The notes beneath the pieces were generated by a model. That model was not told the DNA's origin and made no database searches. It saw only the letters and a list, made by a program, of their open reading frames with translations. Positions 21,464 to 32,836 of a stretch of DNA of 64,000 nt are shown here, piece by piece (positions within the stretch are counted from its first letter, which is position 1; every line of letters begins with the position of its first letter). A program made the position numbers and the translations under genes. The stretch is from Daphnia pulex (Eukaryota; Arthropoda; Branchiopoda; Diplostraca; Daphniidae): contig NC_060021.1 in NCBI RefSeq assembly GCF_021134715.1, forward strand, positions 124,001-188,000, given 5' to 3'.

Positions 21464-21908
21464 TAAGCAGAGTAGAAACCCACACCAAACTGACCAATCA
21501 TGGAGATGTCAGCTCCGGCAGAGAGGGCTTCCATGAAAGCTTTAGTTCCAGACTTGGCAATAGTACCCAAGTTTTTAACCAAATCAGCCTTGATCATGCC
21601 GATACCACTAAAGAAAAACAGAACAGTCAAATTTGTGTTCAAATAGGAGGAACTAAATTTCTCAACTTACATTTACATGAGAGTGAGACTACAGTCATCC
21701 TTGTTGGGGACAATCTTGATTTTAAGATCCTTACCGCTGTCCAACTTGCTTGGGTCAGTCAGGGATTCATAACGGATCTTGTCTAGGGCATTTGAGGAGT
21801 TGGAGATAAACTATAGAAGGTGTTGATAATCAAGCTCATAAGCTGAGCAATCTTGGCCTGGAATGTGAAAGTCTCAGTTTCGTCTTACATTTTAACTTCT
21901 CCAGGCAT
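21464..21908 (-). pseudogene. HSP90 5' fragment in the left arm
   Basis: From an ATG at 21908 the minus strand reads MPGEVKM, then a TAA, then [19 protein letters not shown] with INTFYS. It continues after the same ~ten-residue deletion as the copy at 7 kb, with an intron and then [20 protein letters not shown] and [13 protein letters not shown]. There it ends abruptly at a breakpoint near 21463. The 5' UTR intron and upstream sequence are also carried (to about 22315). The copy is broken by stops and deletions and cannot encode HSP90. Confidence 0.88.
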
Positions 21909-22779
21909 CTAAAAAGGAAAAGGAAAATATTTCAGTAAGAAATTTTTGTCAATTGCGGTAGATCACACTCAAAAATTGAAATTCTACATTTCTATGAACT
22001 TGAGGCATACCAAAAAATGTGTAAAATAACCAATTTGTTTGTCTAAACCATTATTATAACTTACTTTGCTTTTAAACGTAAACAAACAAACCGGACGCTT
22101 TACTGTTCACGTTGGGTGGGGATCTACATGTATACAAGGCCGTCGGGCACTCGTAAAAACGGCCACCAAATTCGCTTCTTGTTAGGCCTGCAAATGTGAT
22201 CCATTTTAAAGAGATTTATTTTTTAAATCTAATGCCTACAAAATTTTTGCGTGATTGGTGTCACAATTACGTAAATTTAAATGTCTAATTACTGCAATTG
22301 AATTTTTTACTAGAAGGGAAACAGTTCTTTTCAGGCCAGTGGCGCTAGTAGTATGCTTCCGATAAGCATAGCGCGCCACCGCTGCACAAACGCTTTAAAG
22401 CCAAATTCTGTTTCTCACATGTTCAGTCGCGTGGTCGCAGAGCACCAGAGAGGAGGTGCTGAATTTTTTTTTTTAAATTTCTTTTTCGTGTTTTTAGCTT
22501 TGGATACCAAATGGATTATTGTGAGCTCAAATGTGTTTTTTTTTTTTTATTGTGAAGTCGGATTTGGCTGAATTGTATGGGCTAGCTGGGGTAGTGCCCA
22601 TTTTTGAAATTTCTTTGTTTGTGTTTTTGCCCTGGATACCAAATGGATTATTGTGTGCTCTACTGTATTTTTTTTATTGTTAAGTCGGATTTTGCTGAAT
22701 GGTATGGGCACCGGCACCCAGATGCTGGGGTAGTGCCCATTTTTTAAATTTCTTTTCCGTTGAGACCTACCCCTTTTGT

Positions 22780-23260
22780 CAACTACAAATCATTGAGAAC
22801 ATTGCTGTTGTGTAGAGACTGCGAATAACCTTTGCGAACTGAAATTGGACTAATACTTTTAACAATTAGTACTGCGGACAAGATTTACAATTACAAAATA
22901 ACTGTTTGAAATTTTCTGTTGTATTTTGAAAGTTCATTAGGGACATTTTAATCTAATGTAAATAGAACTTCAACTTTTTACTATTAACATAGTACTGCGA
23001 ACAACTATTGCAGTTAGGTTAGGACTGCGAAAAACCTTTTTCAATTACTGCAACACTTTACGATTCCATTTCTACTGTGACTAACCTTTTACAATTGGTA
23101 TAGGATTTGGATACTTTTTACAATTCAATTTACACCACGTGCAACCTTTTACAATTAGATGGACTGAGAACAACTTTTAGCATTGCAAATAGGACTGCGA
23201 ACAACTTTTACCATTACAGCTTGTATTTTTCCCTTCTATTTTTTTGTTCATTAGGATATC
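22780..23260. repeat. Degenerate short tandem repeats in the left arm
   Basis: Repeated variants of ACTGCGAACAACTTTTACAATT with spacing of roughly 30-60 bp. The mirror is 31040-31520. No gene is seen. Confidence 0.6.
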
Positions 23261-23295
23261 CCGCCTTCAGTAAATCCATTTGACACTTCATTGCA

Positions 23296-23514
23296 ATGTC
23301 AACACACGCGAATCAACACCTTGCGCAGCCAGACAAGCCCGTCCGACCCGGTAGCGGCCGTCGAGCACCCCGCACTTCTTCCCTTTGCACCGCCACGTAT
23401 TTGGAGAAGCAGCAGCCTGCGTTCAAGATCGAGCCCGAGGAAAACAACAACGACCCTGTCAAAGTGATTATGGATGTTATTCCCAGCACTCCTGCGGTCC
23501 TGTCCGAAGTTTAA
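23296..23514 (+). CDS. Hypothetical 72-aa frame crossing the inner arm border
   Basis: The ATG lies inside the arm and the rest in the unique loop. The sequence MSTHANQHLAQPDKPVRPGS continues through Pro- and Arg-rich stretches to KVIMDVIPSTPAVLSEV. It is more GC-rich than its surroundings, which suggests a former coding exon. I do not recognise it. It could be a captured host exon or the 5' end of a lost gene. Confidence 0.3.
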   Translation: MSTHANQHLAQPDKPVRPGSGRRAPRTSSLCTATYLEKQQPAFKIEPEENNNDPVKVIMDVIPSTPAVLSEV

Positions 23515-23902
23515 AAAGTCCCTCTCGACTCGCCTGAATTTACTTACTGCCTCCCGCCCCACTTCCCTTTTGTTTTTCATTTAACTTGTCTCGTTTTTGA
23601 GAAATTTCGATCTTTTATTAAGTTTACAAGTCTTTCACGAAACAAACTTGCTTATCGCTTTTGGTTATGCTTTTCTTCTTACCAGAGATAACACTAGCAA
23701 ATTTATGGATATACCAGGGAGCTTTTTGGTAATTGTTCTAGTCTTCTACTAAAATCAATCCAGGGTGTATATGTGCGATGAAATTGTCTCTGCAGTGCCT
23801 TTCATACTTGTGAGTTGTTCTCATGGAATGGAATACAAAATACTCTGAGGAAATTTATTGTCTTTGCGCAGCAAGGGATCTGCATTTTATTTATCTGACT
23901 GT

Positions 23903-25472
23903 TTAGTAGTACATATTTATGTGACGACGCAAATGCCGCCTCATTTCGATGTAGCGGTCTCTAGCTACTGCAATCCTTGTTGATCCAGTTGCATAAATTT
24001 CTTGAAACTCATTATGATCCTCGTTGTTCAATACAATCCTGATGGGTGGAATTACTATTTGATTTCTTCTGTTTTCTCTTGGCAGGTGAATGTCTTCTAA
24101 CCGTGGAATTTCAATATCCTTTACATTCAAAACAGACGGTTAGGTATTCCTTGTCGTTACATTAGGCAACGAATTTTTAAACATTTACTTGTCTGAGTTC
24201 AGTAAATTCCCTTCCCTCGTTTGTTGCACGTTCTTGGAGTGCTATAGTTCCATCGATGAACATTTGTGTAGGTGTAGGACGGCCACGAAGGCGGTGAGCA
24301 TTCCAGTAACCAACAAATTCTTTTAAGTGTTCAGATATGACATTGTAGTACACAGTATGCAAGCAGTACATGTCATGCTCATCGTCGGCGTCTAGTAATC
24401 CCTCTTCTTCCATATCTCTGTACAAACAAGGCAAACATAATTTCAGGAATTAGTAGTAACTTAATTGTTATTACTTACGCAAATTCCCGTTCGAAAATTG
24501 ACACACATCCCATTCTGACATCGCGCCACATCCTTTCTACTCTTTGATTATGAACAGAGGAACCAGTCATGCAACTTCCTCTGTTAAGTCCCCGAGCTCG
24601 AAGCATAAATTCTCCTACTCCAACGTTTTCTCCTCCACGATCAGTCCTATTAATAAGATATGTAATTTGATTATTTTCCGTACTTTTCGTTACGTTTTAA
24701 TATGTTTTCATACCTGATTCTAGATGGCAACCCATATTCTTCAACTCCTGATAAAAATCCTTCTAGCACAGTTTTCGCTCTGTTATTTGAAGATACACGC
24801 ATAAAAAAAATTAAACGGGAGTATCCATCAATGCCTCCGTGAATGACGAAGCGCCACCTGGTGTGTCATTATTCGTAATGACTTATTAAATGCCCTAAGT
24901 TATCTTTAAGAATGGTTTAAGGTCTTACTTTCTGGAAATCTTATGGTTTCCATCAATGTGAACAATGGAGAGTGGTGCCCTTACACGATACACTCTCCTT
25001 GCAACTCTCCTTCTTTGGTTCCGAGGTCCAAATATTTCTGCAATAGTTTGGATTACAGTGGCTCTTCTCACTTGATGGCCCATTAATCGCAGCCTCACTG
25101 TTACTTGACGATATCCGATGTTGTTATTTTCACTAATAAGTCGGTGGATAATATTTTGGAGGTTCCGATAAGGGATTCTGCTGTATCTTCTTCTAACAGC
25201 TATTCCCATTCTTGACATCATCCTTTGCAATGTTCGGAGAGGAATACCCAGTCGTTCAGAAATTTGCCTGACATAGTATTGGTGATCTGTGTAAACAAAT
25301 AGACGATATATTGTGTTTTAAAAAGTGCTGTTTCCATATTGTAAATAAAACGACTAAACATATTGTACTTAGTAACTGCGAAATTCTTTCCCGTAAGTCT
25401 CCGTCGCCATTCACTACGAAAAAAATTTTAATAAATGTTTTTTTATTTCTATTTGTGAATATTTGACTTACT
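23903..25472 (-). CDS. DDE integrase-core transposase (IS3EU-like)
   Basis: Seven exons join in frame to 386 aa: 25472 (one base), 25413-25369, 25286-24929, 24857-24714, 24646-24479, 24417-24189, 24118-23903. The ATG is made by splicing, A at 25472 to TG at 25413. An N-terminal helix-turn-helix region ([37 protein letters not shown]) is followed by the rve-like core. First Asp in [15 protein letters not shown], then [14 protein letters not shown], second Asp in [15 protein letters not shown], and Glu in [17 protein letters not shown]. So all three catalytic acids are present. The tail ends [16 protein letters not shown]. This family of integrase-core proteins occurs in many animals. It lies in the loop of the giant inverted repeat and is the likely mobilising enzyme. 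No stop or frame break is seen. Confidence 0.82.
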
Positions 25473-25978
25473 TTTATATTTCTGAAGCTGTCACTTTGCA
25501 ACACGAATGATAGCTACAACATTTTGCTTCTCTGTTCTGACAGATAAATACCACAGATGCCAGCACTCTTCTTTCCCTTCCTCCTATTTTACCGATTATG
25601 TAATGCTTGTGCTGTCCTCTTCTAAAAAAATTGCGCTTTGTTCTCTACATTCTGCTTCCTGCAAACCGCTCGCACAGCCGCGTTAAACTGATTATTACCA
25701 TTTGCTGTAACCCACATAGCACACGTCGGAATTGAAGAGATCTGCCCGTCATCATAAACTTTGGCTAATGTAAATAAAATATCAAGGTCTGAAAATTGGT
25801 CATCTGGAATTAATCATAGCTAAAGTTATATATCTCCCTACATTAACAGATATTTAGAAATTATGTTTGATTTCCACATGTTTATTGACCAAGAGAAAAC
25901 CGGAGAAAACTCAAGTCAAGTGCGATGAATTTTTTAATAGCACATATACTCTGGCTGGTTGTTAACGTAAGCTACTCC
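25473..25978. other. Loop spacer between integrase and CCDC25 fragment
   Basis: Probably the integrase 5' UTR and promoter (25473-25700), then AT-rich sequence. No further gene or RNA was recognised. Confidence 0.4.
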
Positions 25979-26705
25979 CTACATGAAGTCATCAGGATCG
26001 TTTCCATCATCATCTTTGTTGGTCTTCAGGTTTGTTTGCTTCAGCAAACGGTCGTAGCTCCTAAACATGTAAAATTTAACATTTCTGTGTAAAAAAAATA
26101 TAACATCAAGGTCACCTTAGTTCAGCTTTATCCTTTATCGGTTTTCTTCTTCTCTCCCTTTTTTTCGTTCTTTACGGAGTCTTATCTTGTCGTCTCTTCA
26201 CAGTCTCTCTGTTGTCTTTCAAACATTATTAAGGTTTTTTCTCAACTTTGGTTATGTTGAGACGGTTTACAATTTCATTAATTATCTTCTCCACCCTAAT
26301 CTTGCGAACCTATAAAACATGGCTGTTAGCAAAGTGGAAAGGAACATATTAAGAAAGAAATTGTACATCTTTTTCTTTGAAAAATGCAACTTGTCCAACT
26401 TCCATACCAGGAGTATTTATCTAATTAGACCACAGGGTGAAAACAACATCGAAGTTGTTCATTTTATTCCTTTAGATGCTGTTTGCTTTAAATAACTGTG
26501 CTTCACCTTTCAAAGTTGCTGCTGGAATATCATCAATTACTTGGCCCTAGAAATCAGAATAGCAACAAAGCTGTATTTAAAATTGTGTTATTTGATTCAA
26601 TTAAAAACTTTACCTTGTTTATTTGTATGTACATATGGGCTGACGCTAGCTTGTCAACATGGAACCAAACATCTTCAGGCCATCCCCACTTTATCAACTC
26701 CTCAT
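25979..26705 (-). pseudogene. CCDC25 fragment, broken
   Basis: Minus-strand exons match coiled-coil domain-containing protein 25, reported as a membrane sensor of extracellular-trap DNA in vertebrates. Visible parts in order: [20 protein letters not shown] with [81 protein letters not shown]; and the end SYDRLLKQTNLKTNKDDDGN with DPDDFM. It is broken by stops after KANSI, after TLWSN and after KVEKKP, and the first exon (MVFYFTS in the family) is missing. Introns are retained, so it was captured or duplicated as DNA. Confidence 0.88.
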
Positions 26706-26821
26706 CTAGTTGTTATGAAAAGAAGAATATTCACCTATATGTATCAGAGGAAGAAGAGAGTCAGAAAAGCCTATACGAAAAGGAACTAAAAATCAATCTC
26801 CATGTACCACAATTTTTCATG

Positions 26822-28300
26822 TTATTTAAAATAACGGTTCAAATAAAAAGGGGTCACATTCAATGTCGCTAAAACGACCATTGAACGCGGAGCAGTGAAA
26901 TCAAGTGTATCCTTCACAATGGCTTCCAATTTCTGGGGATCGACTCCCATTTGAGCTCCCGTCACTCCCATTCCCGCAAAGAAATTGTTGATAGCTTCTG
27001 CTGGAAAGCCACGTCGACGGAGAGCAGTCAATGTGAATAAAAGAGGATCGTCCCAATCTACCGTGAAAAAAAGGAGATAACAACGCTTTATTAATTTCCT
27101 TAATCACAATGAATTCGTATTACCGTGAACAATGTTCTTGGTGAGAAGTGTAGCAATTTCTCGCTTGGACACCACAGTGTAGTACACATTCAAGCGACCA
27201 TACTCCCACTGGACTGGGCAGTAAATGTCCAGAGCATTACAAAGCCAGTAAAAAGCCGTCTAAAGCGGTCAAATTAAATAGATGGATGATAAAATTAGAA
27301 AAATAATTTTCTTAGGTAAATTACCTCGACTGAAACTCTTTTTTGCGCCTTTTTCGATACAATCACAGAGGCGATACAGATCAGTGAGTGTAATCGTAAG
27401 TAGGATAGATACACCATTGGTCTCCAGTACGGTGATGGGCAACATATTCGATTCGGTATGCCACCGGATCGAGTTTACCCTCTTCCAACGTCAATTTCAT
27501 TCTCATAGTAGCTGCACCTTCCCCAAACATGCCATTTTTCATATGCTAAAGGTGATGAATATCATTTAAAGGTTTCGTTTATAATCGCCAATCAATTTTT
27601 TTCTCTACTTCAAATAACTGAAGACTCTCTTCAATTGGGCGATCTCTCCAAGGAGAAGGAATTGGGTTGAATTCCTTCATTTCCCCAGCTTTTAGGTGAA
27701 AAACATGCGAGTCCTCTTTTAATGAGCAATTTGGCCCATTCGTAAAGCTGATGGAAATTGTCTGACGAGTGAGTAATTTGGTACGACTTGTATCCTAATC
27801 GATGCAGTATAGTTAATTCAAACCTTTAATTATGTGACACAAATGTAATTTATTACCTAGTCACTCCACCATATCTTTGATGCCAACAAAAAATTTCTCC
27901 TCCTCCTTTTCAGGATTGGTATAATTGTAACGTAGGAAGCACACTCCATCATTAGCAGCAGCGTAACCGAAATTGATGTTGATGGCTTTGGCATGCCCAA
28001 TATGGAGGATACCGTTAGGTTCAGGTGGGAATGTGGTTCTTACCCACAAACAAACAATAACAATATACTACATCTGCAAAATAGCTTAGAATAATTGAAT
28101 TACCTGGCCGCCAGTTTCTTTTAAATGTTGTTTCAGTAAATCCATAGTCTTGTCGTGGATGACATAGCCATCAGTTTTGAAATTTTCACCAGGCTTATGA
28201 AACTGAACCTTTTTCATCAGCTCAGTGATTGTACTTTCACTGTCTGAATACTGTTCTATGGGGAGAACAAATCGAAGTGTTAAATTTGGAACTGACACTA
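26822..28300 (-). pseudogene. Glutaminyl-tRNA synthetase (QARS) fragment, broken
   Basis: The minus strand shows QARS blocks in order: FHKPGENFKTDGYVIHDKTM with [32 protein letters not shown], including the HIGH signature of class I synthetases; SDNFHQLYEWAKLLIKRGLA; IPSPWRDRPIEESLQLFE in another frame; [20 protein letters not shown] and [38 protein letters not shown] with TVVSKREI; and [24 protein letters not shown] charges tRNA-Gln. The copy is broken by a frameshift after RGLAC and others, lacks the C-terminal anticodon-binding half and the N-terminus, and keeps its introns. It shares its strand with the CCDC25 fragment. Confidence 0.9.
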
Positions 28301-28667
28301 GCCATTTTCAATATTTTGGTTCTTTGTTTTTTCCCGTTCCTCTTGTTTTGAAAAGACGAACATGACTGCTGTCATGTACTCACCAAGCCACCGAAAGAAA
28401 ATAGTCAAATTAATCTAGAGATGGCAAAGAATAACGTTATGAGTATAGCTCAAAAATTAAATTAGCTATTTAAAAAAAAATAATAATGAGTAAGGTTACG
28501 TTCGTTTCAGTCTCGTTGTCGTAATTTATCCATTATTGCTATTCAAAATGACCACAATTAAACCATGATGCACCGCTGTATTTTTAGTATTACTTATACC
28601 CCTTAGACAATACTTCTCATTCTGTTTCATCAGTTTTCCGATAACTCACGATCCCACTTTCAAGAAA
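28301..28667. other. Spacer upstream of the RING gene
   Basis: AT-rich, no frame supported. It probably holds the RING-gene promoter. Confidence 0.4.
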
Positions 28668-30884
28668 ATGTCGGATAGAGCTCAAGAGGAGTTTAACACC
28701 TTAATTACTTGCCTGGTGTGCACAAACACTTTTAACGAGACTGAAAATTCGCCTCGTACTCTTCCATGTGGACACATATTTTGCCTGAATTGTCTTGAGG
28801 TAAAATGGAATTCATTAAAAAAGTTATTTTCTGTTGCAATCGAAATGTATGCTTGTGCTTGCAAAGGAGAATTCTAAAACACCTTTTTTTTTCAAATGTG
28901 CTATCACATTAATTTATATTACGAATATATTTTGTTAGTGGAAGAAATCGGTATAATAGGCGATATAGATGTTTTTCCAATCAAAAAGTAGTAGTCTAAT
29001 CTTTTATTCGACTACATTTTAGTTGGAATAACATCTATAATGCAATAATGAATACTGACCCCTAAATTGTGTAGATCGAATAAAAAATAATAAGTACCCA
29101 ATGTTCAATATTCCTTTAAAATTCGTTGAAAAATTTCCACTACTTGGATTTTTATTTATAGATAATTCTTCATTTTATTCCATTTCTGCGTAGAAATTAA
29201 GATGCAAGTAGTAGAAATATTTTAACATGTTTTAAGTAATATTCTACATTAATGAGGGTTCGGTATTTATATGTCGTTAATAATTTTTCGCCTTTTATTA
29301 GAGAATTTGTATTATAAATCATCTGGGGGGGAAGGAATTGACTTGCCCACTTTGCAAAAAGGATCATTCAATTACTTCTTCTATAAGAGAATCTACGTTG
29401 GAATCGTCTCAGACGTTGTACCTTGTGAAATTCCCAAGGGTGGTGGCACCCGCTGCTACAGACAGTAGTTATTTTTTCATTTATTTTATAACTCAAAATA
29501 ACAATACATTACATTTACAGCAGCAGTAAGACCATCAAATCTTAACATTGAGCAACCTATCCTGCGTCCCCCCCCCGTGGAGGATATAACCCCGCTACTC
29601 AATTACCCCACCCGTGGCCAATGTATGTTAATGGACGCTGAGCCTGGAGACCAAGCAATGCCATCTGTAGGGAGGGCCCGCGGTCATCTCGGTACAATAA
29701 GTGATTCGTCGAGGCTATCTCTACGTAGAACACGCGGACGAGGGGAACCATTTGCGGAACCTACGCCAAGTAACAAACAAATTCAACAATAACGGCACGG
29801 TCAATAAAATGAATTTTTTTTTTAGGATATTCTCCGTATTCTCGAGTGAATTTGTCGAGAAGGATGAATTCCCCACCATCGGCCAGAAAATCGAAGGCAC
29901 CTTCTTCAAGCCCGTCTCCACGTGCGGGATCACCAAATCCGGGACCGTTTAGACGATCCCTGTCACCTAGGCCAGGCCCATCTACCCGATCGACGTCCCC
30001 AAGACCAGGACCCTCTAGAAGATCGTGGTCGCCACCAAAAAAAAATTATGGGGGGGCGGAGAAATACTCTACTGTGAAGGAGGAACTACGTGGGAAAATG
30101 ACGAAGAAATCTGATAAGACAACTATTTCAAGTAATCAAATTTAACTAAAGTTTTCGCAATGCATACAGGGGAAATGTGGAAATTCTAATTCGTGCAAAA
30201 ATGTTTTTCATAGAGAAAAACGATAAGGAAACCAAGGATTTCTTCCTGTGCAACATCCGACACGATTTCTCTACCGACGAACCCTATTATGCCCCAGAAT
30301 TTTTTTATTGGGATACTCTGGAAGAAAACGGCCTCGGTTGGCGAAAAAATGTCGTTGTCAATTACTTAGACAACAAAGAAAGCGTACATGAAAAGCTGGT
30401 ACAGCTGTACCCACGTCTCCGTGAGTGCCAACAAAAATATTACATCTGTGTAACAAGGGGGGGACGAAGCCAAGAGTTAAGAATGGTTAATGTGGGCCCA
30501 GCTTCTGGAACAACTATTACTGTAATATTTTACACCCAATTTTTTTGCCTTTCAGCTGTTAATATCTATTTTCTTATGCTAGCAATTACCAAAAACCCTG
30601 TACCTCGTCCCCATGGTAAGGGATATCAGCGTGGAAGGCGTCGCGGAAGAAGTCCGCGAAGAAGATCTGAAATGTGAATACTGCAGGAACAACTTCACAA
30701 TGGCGGAGTGGGATGATCACTTGGAGGGGATATGTCGGCGAGATGGTCGGCAACAAAGCAATTACTTTTCTACTAACAAAAAAGAATTAAAAAACTTAAT
30801 TTTCGTTCTTCAGGTAGCAATAGAGAATCACAAAACAGGAATATAGACGAAGAATTTGAGGATTTGTGGGATGAAGAATACTAA
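28668..30884 (+). CDS. RING and C2HC zinc-finger protein of the transposon
   Basis: Probable exons: 28668-28799, 29302-29464, 29521-29769, 29826-30131, 30170-30521, 30593-30745, 30814-30884. The first two give a RING finger: CLVCTNTFNETENSPRTLPC, GHIFCLNCLE, then ELTCPLCKKDH, i.e. C3HC4 spacing. The third and fourth are basic and repetitive with an SPRPGPS(T/R)RS motif. The fifth encodes a globular part (FFLCNIRHDFSTDEPYYAPE). The sixth has CEYCRNNFTMAEWDDHLEGI C, a C2HC finger like ubiquitin-binding zinc fingers. The seventh ends FEDLWDEEY. The join from the fourth to the fifth exon does not keep frame with the obvious splice sites, and runs of A and G nearby could hide a one-base error. The RING suggests an E3 ubiquitin ligase. 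It faces away from the integrase. Confidence 0.62.
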
Positions 30885-32391
30885 AACATTTCTATAATGA
30901 AATAAAATAAACAGGCAGATAAATAAAATTGTGAATGCAAAAATTAGTCATTTCCTTATTAAAGAAGTGATCAAAAAATACTTAATAAAAAACTTTGTTG
31001 ACATTGCAATGAAGTGTCAAATGGATTTACTGAAGGCGGGATATCCTAATGAACAAAAAAATAGAAGGGAAAAATACAAGCTGTAATGGTAAAAGTTGTT
31101 CGCAGTCCTATTTGCAATGCTAAAAGTTGTTCTCAGTCCATCTAATTGTAAAAGGTTGCACGTGGTGTAAATTGAATTGTAAAAAGTATCCAAATCCTAT
31201 ACCAATTGTAAAAGGTTAGTCACAGTAGAAATGGAATCGTAAAGTGTTGCAGTAATTGAAAAAGGTTTTTCGCAGTCCTAACCTAACTGCAATAGTTGTT
31301 CGCAGTACTATGTTAATAGTAAAAAGTTGAAGTTCTATTTACATTAGATTAAAATGTCCCTAATGAACTTTCAAAATACAACAGAAAATTTCAAACAGTT
31401 ATTTTGTAATTGTAAATCTTGTCCGCAGTACTAATTGTTAAAAGTATTAGTCCAATTTCAGTTCGCAAAGGTTATTCGCAGTCTCTACACAACAGCAATG
31501 TTCTCAATGATTTGTAGTTGACAAAAGGGGTAGGTCTCAACGGAAAAGAAATTTAAAAAATGGGCACTACCCCAGCATCTGGGTGCCGGTGCCCATACCA
31601 TTCAGCAAAATCCGACTTAACAATAAAAAAAATACAGTAGAGCACACAATAATCCATTTGGTATCCAGGGCAAAAACACAAACAAAGAAATTTCAAAAAT
31701 GGGCACTACCCCAGCTAGCCCATACAATTCAGCCAAATCCGACTTCACAATAAAAAAAAAAAAACACATTTGAGCTCACAATAATCCATTTGGTATCCAA
31801 AGCTAAAAACACGAAAAAGAAATTTAAAAAAAAAAATTCAGCACCTCCTCTCTGGTGCTCTGCGACCACGCGACTGAACATGTGAGAAACAGAATTTGGC
31901 TTTAAAGCGTTTGTGCAGCGGTGGCGCGCTATGCTTATCGGAAGCATACTACTAGCGCCACTGGCCTGAAAAGAACTGTTTCCCTTCTAGTAAAAAATTC
32001 AATTGCAGTAATTAGACATTTAAATTTACGTAATTGTGACACCAATCACGCAAAAATTTTGTAGGCATTAGATTTAAAAAATAAATCTCTTTAAAATGGA
32101 TCACATTTGCAGGCCTAACAAGAAGCGAATTTGGTGGCCGTTTTTACGAGTGCCCGACGGCCTTGTATACATGTAGATCCCCACCCAACGTGAACAGTAA
32201 AGCGTCCGGTTTGTTTGTTTACGTTTAAAAGCAAAGTAAGTTATAATAATGGTTTAGACAAACAAATTGGTTATTTTACACATTTTTTGGTATGCCTCAA
32301 GTTCATAGAAATGTAGAATTTCAATTTTTGAGTGTGATCTACCGCAATTGACAAAAATTTCTTACTGAAATATTTTCCTTTTCCTTTTTAG

Positions 32392-32836
32392 ATGCCTGGA
32401 GAAGTTAAAATGTAAGACGAAACTGAGACTTTCACATTCCAGGCCAAGATTGCTCAGCTTATGAGCTTGATTATCAACACCTTCTATAGTTTATCTCCAA
32501 CTCCTCAAATGCCCTAGACAAGATCCGTTATGAATCCCTGACTGACCCAAGCAAGTTGGACAGCGGTAAGGATCTTAAAATCAAGATTGTCCCCAACAAG
32601 GATGACTGTAGTCTCACTCTCATGTAAATGTAAGTTGAGAAATTTAGTTCCTCCTATTTGAACACAAATTTGACTGTTCTGTTTTTCTTTAGTGGTATCG
32701 GCATGATCAAGGCTGATTTGGTTAAAAACTTGGGTACTATTGCCAAGTCTGGAACTAAAGCTTTCATGGAAGCCCTCTCTGCCGGAGCTGACATCTCCAT
32801 GATTGGTCAGTTTGGTGTGGGTTTCTACTCTGCTTA
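32392..32836 (+). pseudogene. HSP90 5' fragment in the right arm
   Basis: Mirror of 21464-21908, with the same stop after MPGEVKM, the same deletion after INTFYS, the retained intron, and the same breakpoint after FGVGFYSAY. Its identity to the left copy is part of the arm identity and is not independent evidence of capture. Confidence 0.88.

Larger units (their letters stand above)
18825..23304. repeat. Left terminal inverted repeat arm (~4.48 kb)
   Basis: Inner border at 23304/23305: CAATGTCAACA is shared with the complement at 30996, then the sequences part. The outer ~100 bp differ from the right arm by several substitutions and one net ~19-nt length change. The rest looks identical by eye: ten long frames, including a 167-aa one, are the same in both arms. 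It holds an AT-rich motif array, about 2 kb of non-coding sequence (19250-21460), an HSP90 fragment, and degenerate short repeats (22780-23260). Confidence 0.9.

Noticed and set aside
20994-21497. 167-aa and other frames inside the arms as genes
   Set aside because: They occur in non-coding, low-complexity sequence, overlap the HSP90 fragment antisense, and have no family-like motif. Their presence in both arms only reflects arm identity.
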